DNA of 64,000 bases, taken from contig NZ_PYJQ01000009.1 of NCBI RefSeq assembly GCF_003024605.1, forward strand, positions 682,001-746,000, given 5' to 3'. Shown one piece after another: positions 37,292 through 45,898 of the stretch. A program made the position numbers and the translations under genes. The notes under the pieces were generated by a model that worked only from the letters and a program-made list of their open reading frames with translations, was not told the origin of the DNA and did not search any database. Position 1 is the stretch's first letter. Each line of letters opens with the position of its first letter. Source of the DNA: Rhizobium sp. JAB6 (GTDB lineage Bacteria; Pseudomonadota; Alphaproteobacteria; Rhizobiales; Rhizobiaceae).

Positions 37292-37440
37292 CTGTGGCGC
37301 GGCGCGACCTTTGGCGCAGATCGGGCTCAGCTTTGGCACGGCAAATCTGGTCGCTAACTGTGGCGCGGCGGCACCTTCTGGACGGACTGGCGTTAGCTTC
37401 AGGACAGAAAATTGAATCGCCAACGCTGGTGCAGCGCGCT
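37292..37440. repeat. Degenerate 66-bp tandem repeat downstream of the tRNA
   Basis: Two adjacent units of exactly 66 bp (37292-37357 and 37358-37423) both begin CTGTGGCGCGGCG and agree at about two thirds of positions without gaps. A partial third unit (CGCTGGTGCAGCGCGC) starts at 37424. Just upstream is a 7-bp inverted repeat GTGTCCA-TTC-TGGACAC at 37251-37267. There is no coding sense. It may be a decayed repeat array or scar near an integration point. Confidence 0.5.
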
Positions 37441-37493
37441 ATCGATACCTCTCTACGGTGTGCTTAATCAGCACTACCCGCGGGGGATTTTTC

Positions 37494-37982
37494 ATGAACA
37501 TCAAGCGTGGTCTCTTCAGGCTTTGGTTGGTTCTTTCGGTGATTTTTGCCGGGCTCGTTTTTCTGATTACATGGTCGAGCATGAGAGCGGAATTCGACCG
37601 CGCGGCCTTAACCAAATACGTGGCCAACGCCAACGCCCCAGTGGTGGTGCCGGTTATGTGTGGAGAAGCCAGAGGGACGGCGAACGTCGATTACACCACA
37701 GAAAAGCGCCTTGCAAAACCAAACCCCTACGACATCTGCTGGTATGACATTCCAAAGTACCGGACGTTTTACCCTGAAGACAGTGCCCTGTCCGACACCG
37801 ACCTCTCTGACCGGCTCCATTGGCAGATGAATATTCCCATCAATCATTTAAAACCGCCCCATCCGTGGAACAATCTCGCCCGCATCGTCTCGCTCGCATT
37901 CGGGTTCCCTCTTGCGGTTCTGCTCCTAGGTTGGTGGTTTATGTGGGCGTTCTCCGGCTTCAGTCGTAAGCCAGAGGCATAA
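37494..37982 (+). CDS. Two-helix membrane protein of unknown function
   Basis: 162-residue protein with a hydrophobic segment at about 9-28 (LWLVLSVIFAGLVFLITW) and another near 132-155 (IVSLAFGFPLAVLLLGWWFMWAF). A soluble central part with three Cys and many Pro and Tyr lies between them, probably outside the cytoplasm. The start MNIKRGLFRLW recurs in small membrane proteins of proteobacteria, none with known role. ATG 37494 has GGGGG 7 bp upstream. It converges with the DUF4238 gene. Confidence 0.78.
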   Translation: MNIKRGLFRLWLVLSVIFAGLVFLITWSSMRAEFDRAALTKYVANANAPVVVPVMCGEARGTANVDYTTEKRLAKPNPYDICWYDIPKYRTFYPEDSALSDTDLSDRLHWQMNIPINHLKPPHPWNNLARIVSLAFGFPLAVLLLGWWFMWAFSGFSRKPEA

Positions 37983-37985
37983 AAG

Positions 37986-38867
37986 TCATTTCACTTGCGG
38001 TAGCGGCTGAAAGTAGTCACGCTTGCCCATTCGCTGCTTCACAAGCTGCGAACCGTTTTCATTCAGAGCATATACCCATCTTCGCCCCTGACCGATCACT
38101 GGGTCGTTCGCCTGACGGACGATCTTGCCAACCGCCTGAGCGCGAACCGTCTTCGATATGTCGTCTGTCATAAAGCCGAGAAACAGTTTGGTTGGGCTGA
38201 TTGGAATACCAAAATGGCCATCACGACGACCAAGACCATTCGTCATGAAAAGTGGATGGTCTGAGGTCATTAGGCGCCGTTGAACCGCACCTGTGTCAAG
38301 CACCCACCATCTTGCCTGCATGAGCATCTTTAAGACGAATTCATTCTGAATCATCTGTGTGGCAGCGATGATCGCGCTCCGTTCCAACGATTTCGGATCT
38401 TCGCCCTTGAGCCATTCTGCCAACGTTTCAGGCCAGTTCTGCTCACGGGCGCCGCTGTAACGCTCTAGCAAGTCCGCAGAAGGGTTGTCCCAGTACGCGC
38501 GCATGATTTCCTTAAAAAGATGGATTTGGTCAGGCGTCCTCAGCATCAACGATAGGAGGAAACGCGCCCACGCGAACCGCAGTTCGCCATCAGGAATGAC
38601 ACCATTCAACAGCAAATTGCGCGCTAGGCTGGCCTTGTTATCGACCGCGCCCATGAATATTTGCTCGACGTTTTGCCGGGTCTCCTTGGATGCGCCTGGG
38701 AGCGTGTAAAGATTTTCCTCGTATCCAGTCTCATTCAAGCCACGACGCTTGATTTCGAGACGCGGGCGAAGCTCATCCTTACGCTGTTCCCGCCTATATT
38801 CCAGAAGCTTATGGTCGTTTCCGAGCCATTCTCGAAGATAGAACTTTGGAATATAGTGGTGTTTCAA
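37986..38867 (-). CDS. DUF4238 protein
   Basis: 293-residue protein opening MKHHYIPKFYLREW, the DUF4238 signature, with a late TSDHPLFMTN that is the second conserved block. The function of the family is unknown; members are patchily distributed and often found among mobile or defence genes. The start is TTG at 38867, with a TGGAA 5 bases upstream. It follows the unknown gene upstream by 15 bp and is surely co-transcribed. The base composition is lower in GC than flanking core genes, consistent with transfer. Confidence 0.85.
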   Translation of the reverse strand: MKHHYIPKFYLREWLGNDHKLLEYRREQRKDELRPRLEIKRRGLNETGYEENLYTLPGASKETRQNVEQIFMGAVDNKASLARNLLLNGVIPDGELRFAWARFLLSLMLRTPDQIHLFKEIMRAYWDNPSADLLERYSGAREQNWPETLAEWLKGEDPKSLERSAIIAATQMIQNEFVLKMLMQARWWVLDTGAVQRRLMTSDHPLFMTNGLGRRDGHFGIPISPTKLFLGFMTDDISKTVRAQAVGKIVRQANDPVIGQGRRWVYALNENGSQLVKQRMGKRDYFQPLPQVK

Positions 38868-38882
38868 ACGGGTTCCATTCGA

Positions 38883-39725
38883 TCACGGGAAATAGATGCC
38901 GGCAACGGCAGCGGCGGGCTTAATGACGTTATAGGCAGCCTTTAGTTCCGGAACGAACTTGATCGCCTCCGCGAATCCTTTGATTACGCTCGCAATCTTG
39001 ATCTTGTTTGGCTTGGGCTTCTGGACTTCGGCAAGCGCGTCCTCGACAAGCTCTTTGATCTCGTCTGCGTCGACTGGCGTCCCAGCGGGCAGCACGGCCA
39101 AGTGATCGAGCGAAGCCTTCAGCGCATTCGCAAGCGCGGTGGCCGCATTGGTGTCGATTGTAGTTGCGACGTTGATCTGGTTCCCGTTACCGGTGTTGAG
39201 GACATTACCGTCGCCGTTGATCGTGATGCCTGGTTGGTGTGCCGTGGGTTTCATGTTCTCCGAAGCCGCGATGAGGAGTTGGACCTCGGCTTTCGCGCGG
39301 GCGAACTCATGTTGAAGCGCCTTCTCGATGATGTCCATTCCGGCTTGCATTGCATTGGCCGGGAGCTCGGAGCGGAAAACGGCGCAGCCCTTAACGATGG
39401 CCTTAACGGCGATCGACGAATTCTCCGCCTGCGATCCTACTTCCGATAGGAACAGTTGCCCAGACTCTCGATCGATCTCAATGCCATTTGCGGTCATCGT
39501 CCTGGAAAGCTGTTCCCATGCCTGACGGCATCTGGCCGTGAGCGAAACGGCGCCAGCTTCGCAAGCGAGCTGGATCGTGCCCCCGGAGACAAGAGTTCCA
39601 CGCGCGGCGGCCTGGTGCTCAATCGCCCTGATCTCACCGTGCAATTGTTTGTCCAAACTTGCGTACTCGACCCGCAACAAATCGTAGAATGTATTCAACA
39701 TCTCTGTCGGCAAGTTGTTTATCAT
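38883..39725 (-). CDS. Unrecognised protein with ING-DGN patch, partner of DUF4238
   Basis: 280-residue protein that I cannot assign. The N-terminal about 150 residues look helical (LNTFYDLLRVEYASLDKQLH, IEHQAAARG, ENSSIAVKAIVKG). A linker with PGITINGDGNVLNTGNGNQI (about 170-190), a Gly/Asn repeat resembling one seen in several bacterial sensor-effector proteins, is followed by helical NAATALANALKASLDHL and an acidic DADEIKELVEDALAEVQ. The C-terminus is hydrophobic (AYNVIKPAAAVAGIYF) and could insert in a membrane. ATG 39725 has AGGG 8 bp upstream. It forms a two-gene operon with the DUF4238 gene. Confidence 0.72.
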   Translation of the reverse strand: MINNLPTEMLNTFYDLLRVEYASLDKQLHGEIRAIEHQAAARGTLVSGGTIQLACEAGAVSLTARCRQAWEQLSRTMTANGIEIDRESGQLFLSEVGSQAENSSIAVKAIVKGCAVFRSELPANAMQAGMDIIEKALQHEFARAKAEVQLLIAASENMKPTAHQPGITINGDGNVLNTGNGNQINVATTIDTNAATALANALKASLDHLAVLPAGTPVDADEIKELVEDALAEVQKPKPNKIKIASVIKGFAEAIKFVPELKAAYNVIKPAAAVAGIYFP

Positions 39726-40278
39726 CGGATCAGCCCTGTTTCCCGACCAAGTACCATGCCACTCATAAGAGCATCGAACAATATTTGCTGGAAAACCGAG
39801 AGGCGCGTGTAAATTAACAAAAGAAGAGATGGCGCGGGTTGCATGAGGTGAGCCCCTGGCCAAAGCTATCTCTTTGCACTATAGGAAGGGTTTGCCTCCA
39901 AGCATTTATGCCGTCGCGGTTACGGCGCGTACCGCAACGACCGCTCGTTTTTCGGGCGACCATATTGCCTCTCAATTAGTCCGATTCCGGCTCTTTCATC
40001 TGGCGTTCGCCGGCAGGCACCATCTGCGAGGTATAGACCTCGGCCAGCGTCTCCCGGGCTATGAGGAACGGCTCAAGTTATGCCGCCAGCCGATCAACGC
40101 CGGCGGCGTAACGTTGGACTTTGGCCTGCAGAAATTCGATTTGATTCTTGAGGGATTTGACGAGCGCAGAGCAAAGAAGAGCGAAGTACCGATCATCTTA
40201 GCGATCACCCGACGACAGGATAGATCTCCCGCCGCAGCGACGTTCTTTTAGGCGCTAGTTAGCCTCCGTCCCACCACC
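39726..40278. other. Gene-poor stretch with a possible gene remnant
   Basis: 553 bp between two minus-strand genes. An open frame on the plus strand (39874-40251) has no ribosome-binding site and improbable composition. On the minus strand at about 40078-40197 a 38-codon stretch reads LVKSLKNQIEFLQAKVQRY and looks like genuine coiled coil, but it has no start and is bounded by stops. I take it as a decayed gene fragment. Confidence 0.4.
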
Positions 40279-40590
40279 TCAATGGTTCTTGTTCGGCCCC
40301 TTGCCGGTCGCAAAGCTGCAGGTCTTGATCTTGCAACTGGGGTCGTCGCTGGTGGGCACGCTGGCGCTGGCCATGGCACCTTGCCCGAGGCACGCCATCG
40401 AATTCGATACCGTCCGGCTGTACATCATCAAGCCCGGATGGTGTGAGGGGTATCTCAGCACGATAGACCCTTCCTGGGCCATCTTTTCATGCACGGCTGC
40501 GCAGGTCATCGATTTGGAATTGTAGGCCGACATGGCCACCGCGTTCGTGGAGAACATTCCGATTGCTGCAAGGATGATGATCGTCTTCAT
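40279..40590 (-). CDS. Small exported Cys-containing protein
   Basis: 103-residue protein with a signal peptide (1-19, MKTIIILAAIGMFSTNAVA). The mature part starts MSAYNSKSMTCAAVHEKMAQ and contains four Cys, with SCKIKTCSF near the end. It resembles short periplasmic proteins widespread in Rhizobiales; the function is unknown. AAAGGAAG 5 bp before ATG 40590 supports this start; the longer upstream frame has no support. Confidence 0.78.
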   Translation of the reverse strand: MKTIIILAAIGMFSTNAVAMSAYNSKSMTCAAVHEKMAQEGSIVLRYPSHHPGLMMYSRTVSNSMACLGQGAMASASVPTSDDPSCKIKTCSFATGKGPNKNH

Positions 40591-40765
40591 GGGGCTTCCT
40601 TTGGTCGCGCGAAGGGCGCTATCGAAAATGAGATAGTCGTTGATGAGCATTGGATTTATGACAGTGAACCGACTTCCCTTTATCGGCTGTTTGACCACTG
40701 CCAAGGGTGACCCGGGCGCCCGTTTGGGTACGATTGCGCTGGGGATCACTATGCACCGCATGGTG

Positions 40766-40845
40766 CCTGCCGGCAGGATGCGATGCGGACGGAGATTTAG
40801 AAATCCTCCGTCAAGATAGATGGGGCCCGATAAGAAGACCGGGCC
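40766..40845 (-). terminator. Tandem palindromes and hairpins downstream of the porin gene
   Basis: Three structures stand in 80 bp: a hairpin GGCCCG/CGGGCC at 40824-40845 (likely porin terminator, active in either direction), a longer hairpin at 40788-40812 (GACGGAG/CTCCGTC with an inner ATTT/AAAT), and a perfect 12-bp palindrome CCTGCCGGCAGG at 40766-40777. T runs are weak on the minus strand. Confidence 0.5.
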
Positions 40846-40879
40846 TTATTTCTGTGAAGATCAGCCTGGACGAAAAGCC

Positions 40880-41980
40880 TCAGAAGGTCCGTTCGAAGCG
40901 CAGGATGCCCGAGAAGCTATCGTCGCTCGGCAGATCGTAATGAACGTAGGTGAACTCCGGCTCGATGAGCAGGTTCTTGACCGGGTTGAATTTGACGTTC
41001 GTGGTCGCTTCGAAGATCTTGGAGTCGGTATAGGCGAGCTGAACGTTCCACTTCAGCTTGTCATTGATCGGGACGCCGACGCCGCCCCAGACTGCCCAGT
41101 CACCCCAGCCGCAATCCGCGCCGTGAACGACGCCGTCGGAGGTCGTGCAGGCCGAGACGTTCTGGTTCGAGCCGGCATATTGGTTGAGCTTGTCGCCGTC
41201 GGTATTCCAGCCGCCCATCAGGAAGGCGGAGAAGACGCCGAAATCGGCATCGATACGCGCCTTGATGGCACCTTCTTCGACGATGGAGTCATAACCGCCG
41301 ACGACACGGAACTGCCAGGCACCGGCCTTGTAGCCGAGACCGGCAACCACGTTCGGAGCGTAATGGTCGCTCTTGGAGAGCTGCCAGCTGCCGCCATAGG
41401 CGCTGGTCGTCGTTCCCGAATTGCTGTCTTCGAGCGAGATGACGCCCGTGAAGCCCGTGCCGCTGTCGTAGTTGTAGGTGAGCTGGTTCAATTCATATGG
41501 GCCGTCATAGATGACGTCGTCCTGGATCACATCGCCGGCGTAGCCGATAAACTGGTTGTATTGAGAATCGGTCTTACCGACGGTGAAGCCGCCGAGGGTA
41601 ATGTAGGCCCAAAGCAGGTTCGTGCCGGTAGAGCCACCATCGTTCCAGTCCCAGCGCACGATGGTTTCGGTCTTCAGCGGACCATATTCGGTGTCGGTTG
41701 CGGTATTGAGGTTGAGCTCGGCGCGGGTATGCCACTTGGTACCGAAGCTGCTGGCGCGATTGTAAGGATCTTTCCACTGGCCTTCGGTGCGGACCTTGCC
41801 GCCGACCCTCAGGCAGGTCTCCGTGCCGGGTATGAAGAAGTAGCCGGCGCCGAAAGCGTCGCAGATGCGGACATATTCCAGCGGCTCCGGCTCTGCGGCA
41901 ACGATGGCATCGGCCGCATGCGCGCCGGATACGATGCAGAGGGCAGCGGCAGAACCGATAAGCAAGCTCTTGATGTTCAT
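40880..41980 (-). CDS. ropA: Outer-membrane porin (RopA/Omp2b family)
   Basis: 366-residue porin with a signal peptide (1-22, cleaved after GAHA). The mature start with EPEPLEYVRICDAFGAGYFFIPGT holds the Cys-containing segment typical of alphaproteobacterial porins. Further on come LRVGGKVRTEGQW, alternating beta-strand pattern, and a C-terminal aromatic end (LRFERTF) as outer-membrane barrels require. Two Cys in CTTSDGVVHGADCGWGDW suggest a loop disulfide. It should form trimers for uptake of small solutes. Codon use is highly biased, as expected of an abundant protein. Confidence 0.94.
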   Translation of the reverse strand: MNIKSLLIGSAAALCIVSGAHAADAIVAAEPEPLEYVRICDAFGAGYFFIPGTETCLRVGGKVRTEGQWKDPYNRASSFGTKWHTRAELNLNTATDTEYGPLKTETIVRWDWNDGGSTGTNLLWAYITLGGFTVGKTDSQYNQFIGYAGDVIQDDVIYDGPYELNQLTYNYDSGTGFTGVISLEDSNSGTTTSAYGGSWQLSKSDHYAPNVVAGLGYKAGAWQFRVVGGYDSIVEEGAIKARIDADFGVFSAFLMGGWNTDGDKLNQYAGSNQNVSACTTSDGVVHGADCGWGDWAVWGGVGVPINDKLKWNVQLAYTDSKIFEATTNVKFNPVKNLLIEPEFTYVHYDLPSDDSFSGILRFERTF

Positions 41981-42353
41981 GGTAACTCCATCCGTCGAAT
42001 GAACTTGCGCGATGGACGAACCTGGGGGTCGCTCGACATCAAGTTCCAGTACCTAATACGAAGCACAAGCTTCACTTCGATTAATAAGCTGCATTTAGTA
42101 TTTTGCTTTTACAAGGGCTTGGAGAGGTCCCAAAACATATGTGACAGCACCTACATATGCCGTGTTGCGCAAACGTCGCACATGTGTATGAACGATGACA
42201 GCGACGTAACAAATAGATGACAAAGCGAGGCAACTGACGGCTCAATTGCCATGCTGTCGCGCAATACACCGCTGGACTGAAAGCGATAAGTCTTGCTAGA
42301 CTTCAAACGACAAGCAACCCATTCATCCATCGCAAATCGCAGGCAGGATCGTC
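41981..42353. promoter_or_regulatory. Divergent region between porin and cupin genes
   Basis: 373 bp without a convincing gene, clearly more AT-rich than the genes around it. It should contain the strong porin promoter on the minus strand (segments such as TTGTAAAAGCAAAATACTAAATG and GCTTATTAATCG lie 80-130 bp before the porin ATG) and the cupin promoter. I cannot fix the exact elements. Confidence 0.4.
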
Positions 42354-42815
42354 ATGCCGAAGATCGATATTGCAGCTATACCCGAGATCAAGGGCACGCG
42401 TTATCCCGCTCCGTTTAATGAACCCTGCGCCGAGCGCATACGTCAGCGGCTGGGCGATGCAGGCGGCCTCACGGATTTCGGCATCAACCTCATGCGGCTG
42501 CCGCCGGGCAATTGGTCGAGCCAGCGCCACTGGCATTCGGAGGAGGACGAATTCATCTATGTGCTTGAAGGCGAACTGACGCTGATCGAGGATGATGGCG
42601 AGACCGTGCTGCGCGCGGGTGATTGTGCCGCCTTCCCGAAAGGCTCGGGCAACGGCCATCACATGATCAACAAGTCGAGCGCCATGGCAATTTATCTGGA
42701 GGCGGGCACACGTTCGCCGACGGACATCATCACCTGTTCGGATGTCGATATGATGAGCTCCAGCACCGATGGCCGCTTCGTGCACAAGGACGGCTTGCCC
42801 TATCCGGACGGCTAA
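42354..42815 (+). CDS. Cupin-domain protein
   Basis: 153-residue single-cupin protein. Motif 1 is HWHSEEDEFIYVLEGELTLI (metal-ligand His pair plus Glu), motif 2 GDCAAFPKGSGNGHHMINKS. The C-terminal TDIITCSDVDMMSS and VHKDGLPYP are typical of a widespread proteobacterial family of unknown function. An AGGA site precedes the ATG. The stop overlaps the stop of the convergent GNAT gene. Confidence 0.87.
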   Translation: MPKIDIAAIPEIKGTRYPAPFNEPCAERIRQRLGDAGGLTDFGINLMRLPPGNWSSQRHWHSEEDEFIYVLEGELTLIEDDGETVLRAGDCAAFPKGSGNGHHMINKSSAMAIYLEAGTRSPTDIITCSDVDMMSSSTDGRFVHKDGLPYPDG

Positions 42816-43330
42816 GCGCGTTCGTCGACGTCAGCCGCTCTCATCTCATAGGAAAGCAGATGAGTGGGTGCTCCGTGCAGCATGACTTCACGCTCGAAAC
42901 GGAAGCCGCATTTTTCCAGCACGCGCCGCGAAGCGATATTGACGGGGCGCACAAGCCCGATCACGCGCCTCGCCTGCAGATCGTTGCCGGCAAAAGCCAG
43001 CGCCTCGGTCACCAGCTCCGTCGCATAGCCGCTTCCCCAGTGATCGGGATGCAGATGATAGGAGAGATTAAGCCCCTCGAATTCCGTTGACACGGTAACA
43101 CCTCCGAAACCGATCAGTTGTCCCTCCGCTTCGATAGCCCAACGCCCGAACCCATGCAGGCGCCAGTGTGCCCGGTCACGGGCCAGACGCCGAGCACTCT
43201 CTTCGGGAGAATCCGGTTTCGGATCGGGCCTGTGAGCGACCAGTTCCGGCCGTAAGAACAGGGCCGTGAGGAAGTCGATGTCCCGCTCTTCCGGCTTCCG
43301 CAGGGAAAGGCGTGAGGTATGCCGGATCAT
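42812..43330 (-). CDS. GNAT acetyltransferase (RimJ/RimL-like)
   Basis: 172-residue acetyltransferase of the RimJ/RimL type. RLSLRKPEERDIDFLTALF opens the domain; the acetyl-CoA loop is around HPDHWGSGYATELV near 112, and NIASRRVLEKCGFRFER is the conserved last block. ATG 43330 has a strong GGAGG. The substrate, either a protein N-terminus or a small amine, is unknown. It may be co-transcribed with the LysR gene 19 bp upstream. Confidence 0.88.
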   Translation of the reverse strand: MIRHTSRLSLRKPEERDIDFLTALFLRPELVAHRPDPKPDSPEESARRLARDRAHWRLHGFGRWAIEAEGQLIGFGGVTVSTEFEGLNLSYHLHPDHWGSGYATELVTEALAFAGNDLQARRVIGLVRPVNIASRRVLEKCGFRFEREVMLHGAPTHLLSYEMRAADVDERA

Positions 43331-43349
43331 GGCGCCTCCGCTCGAAGGG

Positions 43350-44345
43350 TCAAACAGCTTCTGCGAGTTCAGGCGGATCGTAGCAGCAGGCATCCGTGGA
43401 AACACCCATGCGGCACCCGCTGGCCTCGAGCGCTTCCTTGACGACCTCAACGAAAAGGCGGCGGAACCATACCGAACGGCTATCGGCCTGATCGACGCGG
43501 CGATAGAGCATCGTCACCGGATCGGCGGGCAGCTCGAACGGCGGCTCCGAAATCGTCAGGTCGTGCAGCTGCGCCATACAGCGGGCAATGGCTTCGGGAA
43601 CCGTCGCAATGGCTGGGATGGCCCGGAGCGTCGGCGGCAGTGCGGAAAAGCGGGGAACCGTCGCCACGACCTGACGGCGATGGCCGAGGCGCGCAAGCGC
43701 GACGTCGACGCCGGTGGATATGGCGCCTTCCACCGAAACGGTGACATGCGGCGCGCTGGCGAAATGCTTCAGGCTCAGCGGCGCCGCGCATTTGAGATGC
43801 CGGCCATCGTAGATGCAGAGCGAAGCCTGTTCGAAAAGCGGCGCGCGAACATGCCAGGAGACCGGTTCGTCATGCACGGAGATGCTGAAGTCAATGGCGC
43901 CCTCGTCCAGCAGCCGCACGGCATCACGCCGGTCGAAGGCAATGCTGGTCAGCCGGGCATTCGGCGCGAGCTGGCGCAGCCGCGCCACCAGCGGCCCGAA
44001 GAAAGACGATTCGAGATTGTCACAGAGCCCGATACGGAACTCGCCATGCCAGTTTTCCGGATCGAAGGCTGCCGGCGGGCGGATGGCGCGTTCAATGCCG
44101 GAGAGTGCATCCTCGATCGCCGGCGCAATCGCCAACGCCCGCGGCGTCGGCTGCAGGCCGCGTCCGACCCGCACGAACAATTCATCATCCAGCGTCTCGC
44201 GCAGCCGGCGGAGCGCCGCGGAAAGACCCGGCTGGCCGAGCAGCAGGCGCTCGGCCGCGCGGCTGACATTCCGCTCCTGCATCAGCACGGAAAAGGCGAG
44301 CAGCAGATTGAGATCGATCTTTCGAAGTATCGCATCATTCATCAT
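43350..44345 (-). CDS. LysR-family transcriptional regulator
   Basis: 331-residue LysR regulator. Helix-turn-helix at about 8-65 (LRKIDLNLLLAFSVLMQERNVSRAAERLLLGQPGLSAALRRL, read in pieces), effector domain at about 95-305 with FRIGLCDNLESSFFGPLV. The LNLLLAF opening places it near the NodD/NahR-like subgroup, which usually senses aromatic or hydrophobic compounds. It is divergent from the MFS exporter, 120 bp apart, so it probably controls drug or metabolite export. Confidence 0.9.
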   Translation of the reverse strand: MMNDAILRKIDLNLLLAFSVLMQERNVSRAAERLLLGQPGLSAALRRLRETLDDELFVRVGRGLQPTPRALAIAPAIEDALSGIERAIRPPAAFDPENWHGEFRIGLCDNLESSFFGPLVARLRQLAPNARLTSIAFDRRDAVRLLDEGAIDFSISVHDEPVSWHVRAPLFEQASLCIYDGRHLKCAAPLSLKHFASAPHVTVSVEGAISTGVDVALARLGHRRQVVATVPRFSALPPTLRAIPAIATVPEAIARCMAQLHDLTISEPPFELPADPVTMLYRRVDQADSRSVWFRRLFVEVVKEALEASGCRMGVSTDACCYDPPELAEAV

Positions 44346-44465
44346 CGTCAGTAATACCTGACATGGTTACTATCAATTTGCAATAGGGTTTGAAGATGTA
44401 CATTTTCTCGTTCCCTGCCGTTTTCAACCTCCCAAAAGATGGCAGTCTAGAAAGGAACGATCCCG

Positions 44466-45866
44466 ATGACTTCTTCCCAAACCCGAAGCGGGGCGGGATT
44501 GGCGTTGCTGCTGCTATGCGCCGCCAATTTCCTCGACGCCATGGACGTCTCCACCATTGGTGTGGCCCTGCCCGCAATTCAGAAAGAGCTCGGCATGCAG
44601 GCGACCTCGCTGCAATGGGCCGTCAGCGCCTATGTGCTCGGCTACGGCGGCTTCCTGCTGCTCGGCGGCCGCGTTGCCGATCTCTTCGGCCACCGTCGCG
44701 TCTTCCTCTGGTCGCTCGGCGTCTTCGCCGCCGCCAGCATCGCCGGCGGTTTCGTCGATAGCGCACCGACGCTGATCGCCGCCCGCCTGATCAAGGGCAT
44801 TGCCGCGGCCTTCACGGCGCCGGCGGCACTCGCCCTCCTTCTCTCCGTCTTTGGAGAAGGCAATGCGCGCGCCAAGGCGCTCGGCGTCTTCTCCTCCACC
44901 GGCGCTGCCGGCTTCGTGCTCGGCATGGTGCTGGGTGGAGCGGCAACCCTCATCAGCTGGCGCGCGACGCTTGTCATGGGCGCTCCCATCGCCATTCTGG
45001 CGTTGATCGTCGCTCCGCTGGTCCTGCCTGCCGATCACAAGCGAAGCGGCCCACGCGCCCGCTTCGATTGGGCCGGCGCCCTGACGATCACTCCCGGCCT
45101 GCTCCTCTTCGTCTTCGGCGTCACCAATGCCGCCGCCGATGGCTGGCAGGCCTTCGCAACCTGGGGCTCGCTCCTTGCCGCGCTGATCCTGATCCTGTTG
45201 TTCCTGGTCGTCGAGTCGCGCCATCACGATCCGATGGTGCCGCTCGCCATGTTCCGCCGCACCAAGCTTAGCCATGCCAATGCCATCGCCGCGCTGTACC
45301 AGGGAGCCTATGTCGGTTTCCAGTTCATCGCGACGCTCTATTATCAGACCGTCATCGGCTGGTCGGCCTTTGCCACAGGCTTCGCCTTCGCCATCGGCGG
45401 CACCTGCGTGATGTTCCTGGCACCGCGCTTTGCAACGATCGGCCAGAGCCGCGGCACGACCCTGCTCATGACCTTCGGCGTGGGATTGCAGGCCATCAGC
45501 TATCTCTTCTGGGTGCTGTCGGCCGGACATATCGATACGATGGTGCTCGTCGCCATCTCGCAGCTCCTGCTCGGCGTCGGCTATGCCATGACCTATCCGT
45601 CGATCCAGGTCGCGGCCCTCTCCGATGTCGGCGACGATGAATCCGGTCTGGCTTCAGGCATGCTGTTTGCCTCCTTCCAGATCGGCGGCGGCATCATTCT
45701 GGCAGCAACCTCGGCCGTCTTCAGTGCAGCTCCGAACTTCGGCTGGAACCCCTACGTCGCCGGCATCGGTTTCGTGACGATCCTCGCGGCCGCCATCACG
45801 CTGCTCGCAGCCGTCGGCCCGCGTTCGTCCGCCGTCAGGGCCGCAAATTATCAGGCTGCGGAATAG
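44466..45866 (+). CDS. MFS multidrug exporter (EmrB/QacA-type, 14 segments)
   Basis: 466-residue transporter with about 14 hydrophobic segments. The DHA2 signatures are present: NFLDAMDVSTIGVALPAIQ (motif D1), LLGGRVADLFGHRRVF (motif A) and GVFSSTGAAGFVLGMVLGGA (motif C). Members expel hydrophobic toxins or secondary metabolites using the proton gradient. The divergent LysR gene is the likely regulator. The start is ATG 44466, with AAAGGAA upstream. Confidence 0.92.
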   Translation: MTSSQTRSGAGLALLLLCAANFLDAMDVSTIGVALPAIQKELGMQATSLQWAVSAYVLGYGGFLLLGGRVADLFGHRRVFLWSLGVFAAASIAGGFVDSAPTLIAARLIKGIAAAFTAPAALALLLSVFGEGNARAKALGVFSSTGAAGFVLGMVLGGAATLISWRATLVMGAPIAILALIVAPLVLPADHKRSGPRARFDWAGALTITPGLLLFVFGVTNAAADGWQAFATWGSLLAALILILLFLVVESRHHDPMVPLAMFRRTKLSHANAIAALYQGAYVGFQFIATLYYQTVIGWSAFATGFAFAIGGTCVMFLAPRFATIGQSRGTTLLMTFGVGLQAISYLFWVLSAGHIDTMVLVAISQLLLGVGYAMTYPSIQVAALSDVGDDESGLASGMLFASFQIGGGIILAATSAVFSAAPNFGWNPYVAGIGFVTILAAAITLLAAVGPRSSAVRAANYQAAE

Positions 45867-45898
45867 TTCAAAGCAAGATGGCCCGCCCGACCGGCGGG

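Noticed and set aside
39874..40251. 125-codon open frame on the plus strand
   Set aside because: Starts at TTG without a ribosome-binding site, has an unlikely amino acid mix, and runs against a better-looking coding fragment on the other strand.
40820..42220. 466-codon open frame opposite the porin gene
   Set aside because: The minus strand encodes a complete porin with signal peptide and terminal Phe; the plus-strand product has no recognisable features.
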